Of a stretch of DNA of 64,000 nt, positions 36,135-47,076 are shown piece after piece. Source of the stretch: Nematostella vectensis (Eukaryota; Cnidaria; Anthozoa; Actiniaria; Edwardsiidae); the NCBI RefSeq assembly GCF_932526225.1, contig NC_064042.1:5565001-5629000 (forward strand), given 5' to 3'. Within the stretch, counting starts at the first letter, position 1. Every line of letters begins with the position of its first letter. A program made the position numbers and the translations under genes. The notes beneath the pieces are model-generated. The model was given only the letters and a program-made list of their open reading frames with translations. It had not been told where the DNA came from and made no database searches.

Positions 36135-37550
36135 GCCATCGCGAAAACTATTCGGCGAAGGCTTGTTGGAAGTGCATGATTTTACGTATGTCCAGAAACG
36201 CTTTGGGTTGTCAGATATAACAGATTTTAGTTTTGCGGCGTGCTCTTTTTTCTTTTTGGAAAGCATTTGTTTCGCAGCGCGTCGAAGCTCATTGTATTTT
36301 CTTTCAACAGCCAGCGATCCGGTTTTGTTTGCGGGTAATCGTTCACATTCCTTGGTTTTGATTTCGGAATATGCTCGTTAACAGCGGCAAGAAATAGATC
36401 AGTCCAATTAGCGAGTGATGAATCGATGTTATCGCTTTGAGAGAAACACAGGTCCCACGGGATGTTCTTAAGCGACTCATTAAGTCCCGTCCAGTCTGCA
36501 CGCTTGAAGTTGTACACAACGCGTTTGGTCTTTGTTTTGTTTTTTTTTATAGATATTCAAGTCTAGTTCGAGACTGATCAACTTGTGGTCGGTAGAAATA
36601 ATGTCATCGAATCCGTGTATGTGTTGAAATTTGGATGGGATACTCGTCAAAATTAAATCGAGAATGTTCCTTTCCCTTGTTGGGAAATCAATAAGCTGCC
36701 ATAAATAGTTATCTTTTATAATTTTGCAGAAATAGTTTGTGAGGCAATCGCCGGTTTTAGCGGCTCCTGTCGTTCAGTCGATCTGAGAGAGATTGAAGTC
36801 GCCAATCACTATTAACTGATCGTATTTCGCTTTAGAAGCTAGGCGCAGAGTTTTCTTGAGTTGTTTTTAGATACTCTAGGTCAGTGTCCTGCGATCGGTA
36901 ATAAATGATAGCCAGAATCTTGCGTCGTGAGTTAGGACGGAGCTCGCATGCTAAAAGTTCAGCGTCGGTTTCTAAATCACATCGACGGAGGCTCACGATA
37001 CTGTTTTTGACCGCCAGGAACACTCCTCCTCCTCTACGGGACTGTCTGTTCCATTTGTGGATTGTGTAGTCCGCGGAAATAGGGAGTAATTCGCAGTCCA
37101 GATAATTTGGATTCAGCCAAGACTCCACACAGAATATTAAGTCCTTGCCAATGGAAAGTGCTTGGAGTTCACTCCGTTTTTTAGCGACGCTCCTAGAATT
37201 CATATACAAGCATTTCACGGTGGTACAGCAATTACTTTTCCCTCTAGAGAACGCCCGTGGGCCAGGATGGGATGCAACATCTCCGCAGAGAAGCAGAAGC
37301 CCAACAAGGTAGTTGTTTGGTCTGGTGGAGTCTCGTCTTGGACGAAACAGGGAATGATGTTGATTCCCGAGATCAGGCCTATAAGAGAAACCCACTTTGC
37401 AAAATCTCCATATATAGAATGACGTCTCTTTGCCATTGCGATTAGCAATAGGTGGCTGAGCAAAAAGTAGCAAGGATCGTATAGCTAACAAAATGATGAC
37501 AGAGCTCAGGGAGACGTGATTGGCCGCCATGATGGTCTTCTACTGAACCG
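36135..37550 (-). pseudogene. LINE 5' half: APE endonuclease and linker
   Basis: The same LINE as 31013-32752. 37530-36832 encodes the LLLCGDVASHPGP lead and an APE-type endonuclease start (MNSRSV, CVESWLNP, RRGGGVFLAVK). The frame breaks between 36831 and 36518; 36517-36227 encodes the linker (MYNFKRADWTGL), and 36266-36135 gives the NPKRFWTYVKS stretch that precedes the RT domain. Frame changes show that it is an old copy. The left flank joins spacer at about 37555 (TCTGGTCTTTGCCTTGTGG). Confidence 0.8.
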
Positions 37551-37554
37551 TCGA

Positions 37555-38940
37555 CTTCTGGTCTTTGCCTTGTGGACACACATGTGGGGAGACAAAAAAA
37601 CAATCTTTTTCCCGCCATGTTACACACGGGAGACACAGAAACAATATTTTTCCCGCCATGTTACACACGCGTACTGGAAGTATATTTTTCGCGTCCAAAG
37701 TAAAAGTCCCGGATAATCGCAAGCGAGTCAGATATAGAGGCCTACAAGCATTTGGTCATAGTAAAGCCAAATCAAATGAAGAGATAGGAGCAACGGTTGA
37801 CATTCTTTAAGAATGCCAATCACCCACCCCTTTTTTTATTGTTTATCATTGAAAATACAGCGGTTTATTCGCAAGGAACCTTTCAAAATAACAATCTACG
37901 AATGAAGTCTGATATGTTATTGACGATATTTGATTGAGAATATCTTGGTTACTTGCTTGAATTAGCCGATGGAAATGGATGCTTTGTGTGACTCGCCAAT
38001 TGAGCGGTAGCGCAAAAGGACGGCGTGATTGGCCTTCTTTAAAGTCTTTTGATCCGGCTTGCGTGACGCTGGGGGGGGGGGGGGGGGGGCTTTTTGGCTT
38101 TCTGGCTCACACCAGACACGAATACCAATTTTATCGATAAAATGTGCACCAATCGGGACGTTGCTTAGAAATATTTTTTCACTTTTTGCTGGTACTCTCA
38201 CGTCTCTATTTTCATGGCACTTCGTTAAAAAACGCAGCAAAGAAAATGGATAGGGAAATGCATTTTCTTCACATAACAATTTGCTTTTGGAAGGCTAAAG
38301 GGGGGGGGGGTTAAACCACCTAGCCCCCCCTCCCTAGATCCGCTACTGCAGTGCAAACCAGCCCTCAAGATGACTTATCAAAACTTTACCGTCACGTGCC
38401 ACTTGAGGTGTGTATGGCTTGTTGTTGGAAAATGGTAAACATTTCTCACAATTATTCCCGCTGCAGTTTTCTATTCACAGACGCTGACAGGGGGGGGAGG
38501 GCTTGAATGAGGAAAACAGGGTTCACTTGTGTAAGCTAACCTTCCTTGGCGCAGCTTAATGATGGTGATGAGCAGGTGACGAGAGATAAAGACAATCGAT
38601 GGTGGCGATATGCAGCAGTAACCATTAAACAGTTAAAGCCCAGGTGGCACACACAAATATGTGCATGAAAGCCATGGACATTTTAGATAGGGTTAATTTG
38701 TTATTTGCTCACCAAAGTTTAGCAACAAATTGATAAGCTAAGTGAACAATATATGAACTACAAGAGACACTGCATTATTGATTGCCAGTTAATGTTATTT
38801 TACAAATTACAGAAAAGCAATACGATACCCCAGCTATATTTCATATAATTAATTTGGGTCTGTAATAAAATCTAGTCTCCCGCGCAGCCGTTTTTTTGTG
38901 TCGGGAGACTACCAATACCATGTCCGCCGCGAAGATAAAA
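37555..38940. repeat. Spacer A end and unit B, copy 2
   Basis: 37555-37800 resumes the unit A sequence (compare 7775-7980) with a small extra duplication of CCCGCCATGTTACACACG. After 37800 it has a segment shared with copy 3 (51842-52112), then from a 19-base G run at 38071 it matches unit B of copy 1. The foldback at 38874 has lost its right arm. No gene supported. Confidence 0.75.
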
Positions 38941-39118
38941 TATTGCTGTATGACGTCATCATTTTTGGGAACTGCTGGAGTGTAACAACCTTTCGAAAGT
39001 GAAAATCTGCTTCGCTGACGTAATTACTTACCTTGAGAACGCTCTCGCTATCATTCTTCATTTCTACCCTCGAAATTTCAAGTCAACAGTGGCTCGATAT
39101 CATCTCAGTTTTCTAACG
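38941..39118 (+). promoter_or_regulatory. Putative promoter and non-coding exon 1 of gene copy 3
   Basis: Counterpart of 16555-16756: TGACGTCATCA near 38951 and the GTGAGT donor at 39119 are kept. High conservation of this block against its surroundings supports a role in expression, as does its position 4 kb upstream of the ATG. Confidence 0.45.
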
Positions 39119-42100
39119 GTGAGTGGAATTGTTTTACAAGACTAAACACAGTGTTATTTGTGTGGAAGCATAGGAATATCTACGCGACTTGCCATGAATT
39201 CTGAACAAGGTACATTTACTCGATTTGCAATGAAATCGTAGCTAAGGGCATGAAACCTTGGAACATTTACTCTATTTGCATTGAAATCGTGAATAAAGGC
39301 ATGATCTATACCGTAGTGTCGGTGAGAAGGAACACGTTTTCTAGCGAAAGGGCTTACTTTTATTTCTACTGCGGTATGACTCAGTAAATTTTGCGTCATA
39401 ATGTATTCAAAGAGAATTCGGCACTCGTGTGCTTATTATATTTACTCGCTTCCATGTCGACTGTGCCTCTAAATCCACTCGGCTATTTTCTCTCTGAGAA
39501 AGTTTCAATACACGCGGTGACATCTAGTCTTAACAAGACTAAACACAGTGTTATTTGTGCGGAAGCTTACAAATATCTACGCGACTTGCCATGAATTCTA
39601 AACAAGGTACATTTACTCGATTTGCAATGAATTCGTGGCTAAGGGCATGAAACCTTGGAACAATTAGTCGATTTGCCATTGAAATCGTGGATAAGGACAT
39701 GATCTATACTGTAATATTGTTGAGTAGGAACATGTTTTCTAGCAAATAGGGCTTTAACTTTTTTTTCTACTGCGGTAGTAAATTTGCGTCATAATATATT
39801 CTAAGAGAATTCGGAGAATTCAGACTCGTGTGCTTATTTTACTCGCTTCCAAGTCGAATGAGTTACGTTGTTCTCGAAATGAAAGCCCAAATTGCTTCAA
39901 ACTTCACCCTGACCACATTTAAGAATCCACTGTCAGGTCAGAATATTTTTGAGAGTTTTACGATTTTATTTCATAGTAAAGTGAACGGCTTATTTCAATC
40001 CCATATGTTTACTGTAAAATTGAGCCACTATAATTTATTCATACACACATTGAGCTTGGGCTACCTGTGATATAACCAGCATGCACAGGCATGTGCTGTA
40101 ATGTGAATACGGTAGTCGAATTGGGACGGGTTGCAAAAGTACAAAGCGAAGAACAGGCGATTCAATAGAAAAGTTTTCCTGCTTCATTTCTTCGTATAAT
40201 CCCGAAATTAGAGCCTGCTAGCAGGTTTAACCCTATTCAGACCGGGGGTGGTGGGGGTGGGGGGCTTTTGAGGCCCCCAGCACCTTTGATCTGTAATAAT
40301 TTTTGAACTAGTAGGGCTAGAGCATTGAAATTTGACGACTTTTCCCAAAATTTATCTTGAATCAGTTTGGTGTAAACAAAATTTTGATATGTGTACCCTG
40401 GTAACCATAGTAACCAAGTTTTGAGACATAGGTTTAATGAAAATTAGGCAAAATGCTTTAAGTCGTTAAGATCAACTATTAATACGTTGGCTCAACTTAA
40501 ATCCATTTCATATAAACGTTTTATACCAAGTTTTGAAAAAAACTTGTGGTGTTATTTTTGCCCTCTCGAAATAGTGCTTGTAGAAATAGCAAAAACATTC
40601 ATAGCCACCTGAAATCATTAATACAACTTGAAACGAAGATTAAATATTGTCAAAAAGCTTCAGATTTTGCCACCCAGTTTTTTAAAATAAATAGCTTTTA
40701 TTAAATCCAAGATGGCGGATTCAAGATGGCGGATGCCGATGTCACATAATTAGCTAGAATTTGCTGTTTTTTTTTAAACTAACATCTAAATTTGGCAAAA
40801 TTTTATATTCCTCAATTTTAAATAAAAAGTAGAAAAAAACATTTTGGGAAAGATATTTAAATTATTACTTTAATTAAGAGTCCAGTTGCAAACTTATGCT
40901 ATATTAAAGGTACCATGCCAATCAATGACGTCACAGGTGTCATATATTGTTGTCATAGAAACAGTGTCACTAATAATATATTTCTACTGCAAGGTTATCG
41001 AAAAGAGATATACGGAATTACACATCTAACAAAAACAGAAATGTTGCTCGTTTCTGCTCACTTAAGTGACGTCACAAAGACAATATTTTTGAAAAATATT
41101 GGTCTCTTTTTGAATACGAACTGATTATGATAAGGACCATATGTCCTTAAATGACGTCATAACACGTAATATATCATTTTGTTCCTCTTTGTCAGATGAT
41201 GATTCTTTGAAAATTTGGTCATGATAGCTCCAATGGTTCAAAAGTAACAGATGGTGGGCCGAAAGAGCCCCCCTCCCTCCCCCCCCCCCCCCCCCCCCCG
41301 TTCAGAGGAAGCCTCAAAAAGCCCTGTCTGAATAGGGTTAAGGGAGTTGGAATTTCTTCAAGCTAGTAGTTTTCTAAATAAAGTTTTAGAAAATTCTTTT
41401 CTATGTTCACTTTCGCATCTTCTTTTTTATATCACTTTTATTCCATATTCAGGTATTTTTAAAGAAATACCAACCTCAACTCTTATTTTCCTACAATTCC
41501 AAAATTTAAAGTATCTCTTAAATTTTCAAATGTATATTCCTTCACAGGCGTTCTTAGGGGCGGACCATGCGACTTTTAAGGGGAGGACATGCGATTTTGA
41601 AAAAAAAATTTCCTGCAAAAACTGGTTGAGGAAAAAAATCCCTGCAAACACAACCTTCCACCATTTTACATGATTTTACATGCAAAAAAAATATAAAATT
41701 ATGAAGGCCGAAACGCGAAAGTTATGAAGAAGTCGGAAATAATGATGAACTTGACTGGATCATCAACTCGGACAAGGAGGGCAGCTTTCCAGTATTTCTT
41801 TTCCACATTTAAAGACCTATTTGTTTATTGAAGTCGTAAAGCGGGGGGGGGGGGGGGGGGGGGGATCTGGAAATTTTGAGGTTCTGAAAGGGGGGCACCG
41901 AAAAAAATGACCGACTTTTGGCCGCCAAGGGGGGTGCACCCTGCTCTTTCCCCTGTGTACGCGCCTGATTTGGGGAAGTCAGACCCAACTTTCTGCCATT
42001 ATTTAAGTGGACTTTTGAAGCACACTAGCATACACACATTGGCACCAGTCTGGCCAGGACGGGACGCTAGCACAGTCTATCACCCGTGCAGTTCGGCAAC

Positions 42101-43157
42101 CATGGACAGCTGTTTCGTCCTTTTCAGGACTCGTCAGCATGGCATAGCCGGTTTGCCTCGCAGTTGAATTTCATCGTCAATAAACCGCAGGGCGACTTCG
42201 ACTCGAACGAAGTGCTTTAAACCACAGCTCAGATCCATGTGGGGTCTAGAGCTGCGACCGGGCTAGCGTGATGCCAATTGTGCGGATCACGCATGCGACC
42301 TTTGCTATTTTGAGACTTCGTCGGATAGCCAAACTAACCTTTAAAAGCACACTAGCATATACGTTGGCATCAGTCTGGCCAGGATGGGACTCGAGCACAG
42401 TGATGCTCAATGTAAGAACTAGGCAACCTAACGGCATGTGCAGGCTTGTATGTCAAAAATGCCTTTGTTAATATTTTTCCGCGAAATTTGATTGGTAAGA
42501 CAAAAAAATACAACATAAAATACAATTAAAGCTAAATGCTGCCTAATCTTTTTCACTATTTTAGATTTAAGATTTATTAGTATGTGTTAAATATGGCTTA
42601 TTAAACAAATCTTATGTGGGGGACCTTGTGAAAATAATGTCAAGCAAAAACTATTGTTCTTTATTCTTTTGAAAGGTTCAGAAAATCTCCAATAAGGCTT
42701 GAGGTATACGTCGAACCGAACTTCAACCGAATCAATTGAATAACTGGCGTGTGTCCAAGGCAAGCTTATTTCCAGTGTCTGCATACTTCGAGTCTATTTT
42801 CCAGGAGTAAGTAATTTCATACTTATGTGGAATCTGAACGTCACAATTCACTCAGTTTCATTATTGTCTCAAAACAAAGGAATCCCAATCCTCAAGTACA
42901 AGTTAATGCCGACTTGCTCCTCGTTGGCAGCTTTATTAGTATAAAATATCAAATCATGTGTTTTGTTGCTTGCGTTATACTTGTGGCGTGACACCCAATA
43001 TATCTTTTCGTTTGAGTTGATATGTTAAAACTTCCCGCTTCTAAGTGTTACAGTAGAATGTTTGATTGTATATTTTGATGTAATGTCATTATTTTAATTT
43101 TCTCCTCGATAATATATTTCCAGTTTTATTTTTATATTTTTTCTTTGTTTCATCCAG
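39119..43157 (+). other. Putative leader intron of gene copy 3
   Basis: From the GTGAGT donor to the CATCCAG acceptor at 43156-43157. Contains the same internal tandem duplication as copy 2, the MITE at 40231, a 22-base G run (41843-41864), an old element with the marker CAGTCTGGCCAGGACGGGAC (about 42048) and AT-rich filler. The GCGCAACAC minisatellite is missing. Splicing is inferred, not shown. Confidence 0.4.
40231..41337. mobile_element. piggyBac-like MITE, copy 2
   Basis: Flanked by TTAA at 40227-40230 and 41338-41341. Left end CCCTATTCAGACC, right end GTCTGAATAGGG. At 1107 bp it is the most complete copy. C and G tracts lie just inside the ends. Three perfect TGACGTCA sites (40926, 41067, 41152). 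No transposase. Confidence 0.85.
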
Positions 43158-43183
43158 AATTCTAGAATTTCTCCAGCAGCGAG

Positions 43184-46100
43184 ATGGATAATGAGGGCGA
43201 GCCCTTCACTCACTGGGACGTGGCCGAGTGGGAGAGGGTACAAAGGGTGCGTCCAAACCTGCCCGTTATTTTCTGGTTCCTCTTAATATGGGGGACAAGG
43301 ATCAGTCCGCTTACGCCAGCCCAGCAGATTCAGTTACTGAAGGTGTGCTACGACATCGCCTTCTTGCTAAGAGACAGTGAGATGATGGTGGCGGTGTATG
43401 GGACTGCGGGTAAGGTGTATCGTGAGATGCGTCTGTTTGACCAAGCACTGGCATGGCACTCAACGGCACTAAAAATTGCAAAAGCAATAGGCAGCATAGA
43501 TCTGCAGGCAACATGTTATCATGACATGGGCAGTACCTATAACAAGCTTCATAACTACAACAAGGCACTGGACTACTACAAGCAGTCACTAAACGCCCTC
43601 ATGAAGACTGGGGAAAAGCGTAAACAAGCAGATGTTTATAACAACATCGGTGTTGTGTTCAAGTCCCTCGGTGACAATGGTCAAGCCATGGTGAACTACA
43701 AAAATGCGTTATGTATATACGAGAAGTTTGGGGAAGAGCGTGAACAAGCAAATGTTTATAACAATATCGGTAATTTGTACTACTCCCTCGGTGACGGTGG
43801 TCAAGCCATGGAGAACCTCAAAAATGCGTTATGCATATACGAGAAGTTCGGGGAAGAGCTTAAACAAGCAGATGTTTATAACAATGTAGGTGCTGTGTTC
43901 ATGTCCCTCGGTGACAATGGTCAAGCCATGGAGAACTACAAACATGCGTTATGTATACACGAGAAGTTCGGGGAAGAGCTTAAACAAGCAGATGTTTATT
44001 CCAACATCGGTGCTGTGTTCAAGTCCCTCGGTGACAATGGTCAAGCCATGGAAAACTACAAACATGCGTTATGTATATACGAGAAGTTAGGGGAAGAGCG
44101 TAAACAAGCAGATGTTTATTCCAACATCGGTGCTGTGTTCAAGTCCCTCGGTGACAATGGTCAAGCCATGGAAAACTACAAACATGCGTTATGTATATAC
44201 GAGAAGATCGGGGAAGAGCTTGAACAAGCCGATGTTTATTACAATATCGGTGATGTGTTCGAGTCCCTCGGTGACAATGGTCAAGCCATGGTGAACTACA
44301 AAAATGCGTTATGTATATACGAGAAGTTCGGGGAAGAGTGTAAACAAGCATGTGTTTTTAACGGTATCGGTGGTTTGTACAGCTCCCTCGGTGACAATGG
44401 TAAAGCCATGGAAAACTACAAACATGCGTTATGTATATACGAGAAGTTAGGGGAAGTGCGTAAACAAGCAGATGTTTATAACGGTATCGGTATTACGTAC
44501 GACTCCCTTGGTGACAAAGGTCAAGCAATTGAGAACCTCAAAAATGCGTTATGCATTTACGAGAAGTTCGGGGAAGAGCGTAAACAAGCAAATGTTTATA
44601 ACAACATCGGTAATACGTACTACTCCCTCGGTGACGGTGGTCAAGCCATGGAGAACTACAAAAATGCGTTATGTATACACGAGAAGTTCGGGGAAGAGCG
44701 TAAACAAGCCGATGTTTATAGCAACATCGGTAATACGTACTACTCCCTCGGTGACAATGGTCAAGCCATGGTGAACTACAAAAAGGCGTTATGTATACAC
44801 GAGAAGTTCGGGGAAGAGCGTAAACAAGTAGATGTTTATAGCAACATCGGTAATACGTACTACTTTCTCGGTGACAATGGTCAAGCCATGGAAAACTACA
44901 AACATGCGTTATGTATATATGAGAAGTTAGGGGAAGAGTGTAGACAAGCACGTGTTTATAACAACATCGGTGCTGTGTTCTGTTCCCTCGGTGACAATAG
45001 TCAAGCTATGATGAACTTCAAAAATGCGTTATGTATATACGAGAAGTTTGATAACGAGCACGGTCAAGCAGAAGCATACTGTAACATTGCTGCTATTGCT
45101 CGATTTTATAATTCTGTGGAAGCAATGGTGCTTTACCGGTCTGCACTAGCTCTTTTTCAAAAACACGGTGACGTGATTCGTCAGGCTGAAATATGGCACA
45201 ACATAGGTATCCTGTATCTGAATATGTCGAAGCATCCAGAGGCAGAGAAGAGTTTAAAAGAGAGTTTACGGCTTTATGAACTAGTATTTATGAACCTTGG
45301 AAGCCTCGAAAAATTGAAAATTACCGTTATAGAGACTTACATCAAAACATATCGTTGTCTTTTTTACGTCTCCATTATACTAGACAAACCAGAACAGGCG
45401 CTACTAGCAAGCGAACAAGGACGATCACGCGCTCTCAAAGATAGCCTACAGAAAAAATATGGACTAGAAAGCAATGCCCCCAGTGATGAGGACACACGCT
45501 ATAGAAGCTCATTAATCAGTGAAGACAATACGTCGTTTGTTGTCATTTGCTTGTCACTAGAATGGCTTCATTTGTTTACACTTGCAAGCGGGAAGCCCTT
45601 GGTTACCGAATCGGTACCAAAAGAAATATTCTCAAGCGTCGAGTCTGAAATCAATGGAAAAGAGCTAGAGTGGTTACGAGACTACATAGACAGGATGGTA
45701 AATGAGGCAAATTCACACGTTCGTCTAAACCGTGACGAATCGTTTGAAGACAGATCCCTGAGATTGAGCTGCGATGACGACGGTGATGAGTCACGGCAGC
45801 CATCCGTGTTAGCACGAGGCGTGAGAACAGCTACCGAGATTGAGAGGGCTCGCAAGTCGACTGAGGTCAGAGCCGAGCCAAGCGAGAACAGTGAAGACGG
45901 GAACTTCCCTGAAACAAGCTCGACAAATAGTGAGGCTACTGGTGGTACACAGAATCAACCTCAACTACCTACCCAAGCTCCAATGAGCCAAGCCACAGGG
46001 ATACCACAAGAAAGCGATGTAATCCCCTCTGTTAAAGTGCCGCAGGAGCACGAGGATGACACGTGTACACCACTCCTACCAAGCGGCCCCGAGACACCCA

Positions 46101-47017
46101 TACACCACGACCCGCTAGAAGTGTTGTACCGACTGCTGATCTCTCCAATTGAGGATCACCTCACTGAGCCTGAAGTGGTGTTCATTCCGGAAGATTTCAC
46201 TTTCATGATTCCATTTGGGGCCATGAAAGACCCCGATGGGAGATTCTTGGCTGAGCGAAAACGCATCCGTACTGGCCCATCGCTTTCTACCCTCAAGCTG
46301 CTGAGGGAGTGTCCTGAACACAAACACAGCAAGCAGAATGTGCTGGTTGTCGCCAACCCGAGATCTAATGTTAACGTTGAGTGGCCCGATGAGTTCAAAC
46401 AACTTAAGGTCAAGCCATTCAGTGATACATTTGCATGTCTCCCTAAGGCAAGTGAAGAAGCAGAAATGATCCGCGATCTTCTGCCCGATGTGACTTGTCT
46501 GATGGAAGAGCGAGCAACAAAGAATGCGATCCTTGCCAAGCTCAAGGAGGGTGTCGGGATAGTCCATATCGCATCGCATGGCAACGCAAGGACAGGGAAA
46601 ATCCTAGTAGCCCCTGGACCACGCCCACATGACGAAATCGCCCCCTCCAAAGACTTTCTTCTGACAATGGAGGAGATCTACTCGTGCCAAATCAACGCGC
46701 GTCTTGTTGTGCTGTGCTGCTGCCATAGCGGTACAGGCGAGATCAGAGCCGAGGGTGTAATGGGACTCACCCGAGCGTTCCTCGCTGCAGGAGCGCGCTC
46801 TGTTCTTGCCACACTATGGCAGATCAGCGATAAGGCTACGCTTTACTTCATGAAGCGTTTTTATGGCCATCTGGTCAGCGGACTGACTGCTAGTGCCAGT
46901 CTCCAACAGACTATCCGCGACACAATCGCCGACAAAGACAAATACAGCCACCCTTACTACTGGGGCGCATTTATCTTAGTCGGCGACGATGTTACTCTCA
47001 CGGGATGTTGTGAATAA
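43184..47017 (+). CDS. TTC28-like TPR-CHAT protein, copy 3 (1277 aa, single coding exon)
   Basis: Same architecture as copy 2. Residues 153-632 are twelve 40-residue TPR units, one more than copy 2, and the unit order cannot be matched one-to-one with copy 2. Linker and CHAT are nearly identical to the other copies; dyad candidates are His1132 and Cys1180. The terminal stop of the other copies (TGA) is GGA here, so the protein continues for GCCE and ends at TAA 47015-47017. A DEATL to DKATL change follows the TLWQIS motif. ATG 43184 (GAGATGG) follows an acceptor at 43156-43157 as in copy 2. Likely a functional paralogue, since the frame is open over 3.8 kb. Confidence 0.9.
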   Translation: MDNEGEPFTHWDVAEWERVQRVRPNLPVIFWFLLIWGTRISPLTPAQQIQLLKVCYDIAFLLRDSEMMVAVYGTAGKVYREMRLFDQALAWHSTALKIAKAIGSIDLQATCYHDMGSTYNKLHNYNKALDYYKQSLNALMKTGEKRKQADVYNNIGVVFKSLGDNGQAMVNYKNALCIYEKFGEEREQANVYNNIGNLYYSLGDGGQAMENLKNALCIYEKFGEELKQADVYNNVGAVFMSLGDNGQAMENYKHALCIHEKFGEELKQADVYSNIGAVFKSLGDNGQAMENYKHALCIYEKLGEERKQADVYSNIGAVFKSLGDNGQAMENYKHALCIYEKIGEELEQADVYYNIGDVFESLGDNGQAMVNYKNALCIYEKFGEECKQACVFNGIGGLYSSLGDNGKAMENYKHALCIYEKLGEVRKQADVYNGIGITYDSLGDKGQAIENLKNALCIYEKFGEERKQANVYNNIGNTYYSLGDGGQAMENYKNALCIHEKFGEERKQADVYSNIGNTYYSLGDNGQAMVNYKKALCIHEKFGEERKQVDVYSNIGNTYYFLGDNGQAMENYKHALCIYEKLGEECRQARVYNNIGAVFCSLGDNSQAMMNFKNALCIYEKFDNEHGQAEAYCNIAAIARFYNSVEAMVLYRSALALFQKHGDVIRQAEIWHNIGILYLNMSKHPEAEKSLKESLRLYELVFMNLGSLEKLKITVIETYIKTYRCLFYVSIILDKPEQALLASEQGRSRALKDSLQKKYGLESNAPSDEDTRYRSSLISEDNTSFVVICLSLEWLHLFTLASGKPLVTESVPKEIFSSVESEINGKELEWLRDYIDRMVNEANSHVRLNRDESFEDRSLRLSCDDDGDESRQPSVLARGVRTATEIERARKSTEVRAEPSENSEDGNFPETSSTNSEATGGTQNQPQLPTQAPMSQATGIPQESDVIPSVKVPQEHEDDTCTPLLPSGPETPIHHDPLEVLYRLLISPIEDHLTEPEVVFIPEDFTFMIPFGAMKDPDGRFLAERKRIRTGPSLSTLKLLRECPEHKHSKQNVLVVANPRSNVNVEWPDEFKQLKVKPFSDTFACLPKASEEAEMIRDLLPDVTCLMEERATKNAILAKLKEGVGIVHIASHGNARTGKILVAPGPRPHDEIAPSKDFLLTMEEIYSCQINARLVVLCCCHSGTGEIRAEGVMGLTRAFLAAGARSVLATLWQISDKATLYFMKRFYGHLVSGLTASASLQQTIRDTIADKDKYSHPYYWGAFILVGDDVTLTGCCE
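43640..45079 (+). repeat. Coding 120-bp TPR repeat array, 12 units
   Basis: Twelve units of exactly 120 bp. Units 4 and 5 are almost identical in DNA, as are 9, 10 and 11 in their NTYY helix, which is the mark of recent unit duplication or conversion within this gene. Confidence 0.95.
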
Positions 47018-47076
47018 TGAGGGCTTAAATGAAGCTCGACATATCATAGTGTATAAATGGACGATGTTACTCTATT
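46986..47076 (+). repeat. 75-bp minisatellite, copy 3 (one unit)
   Basis: Anchors at 46986 and 47061 only. The stop-codon substitution seen in this copy lies in the first anchor's flank. Confidence 0.85.
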
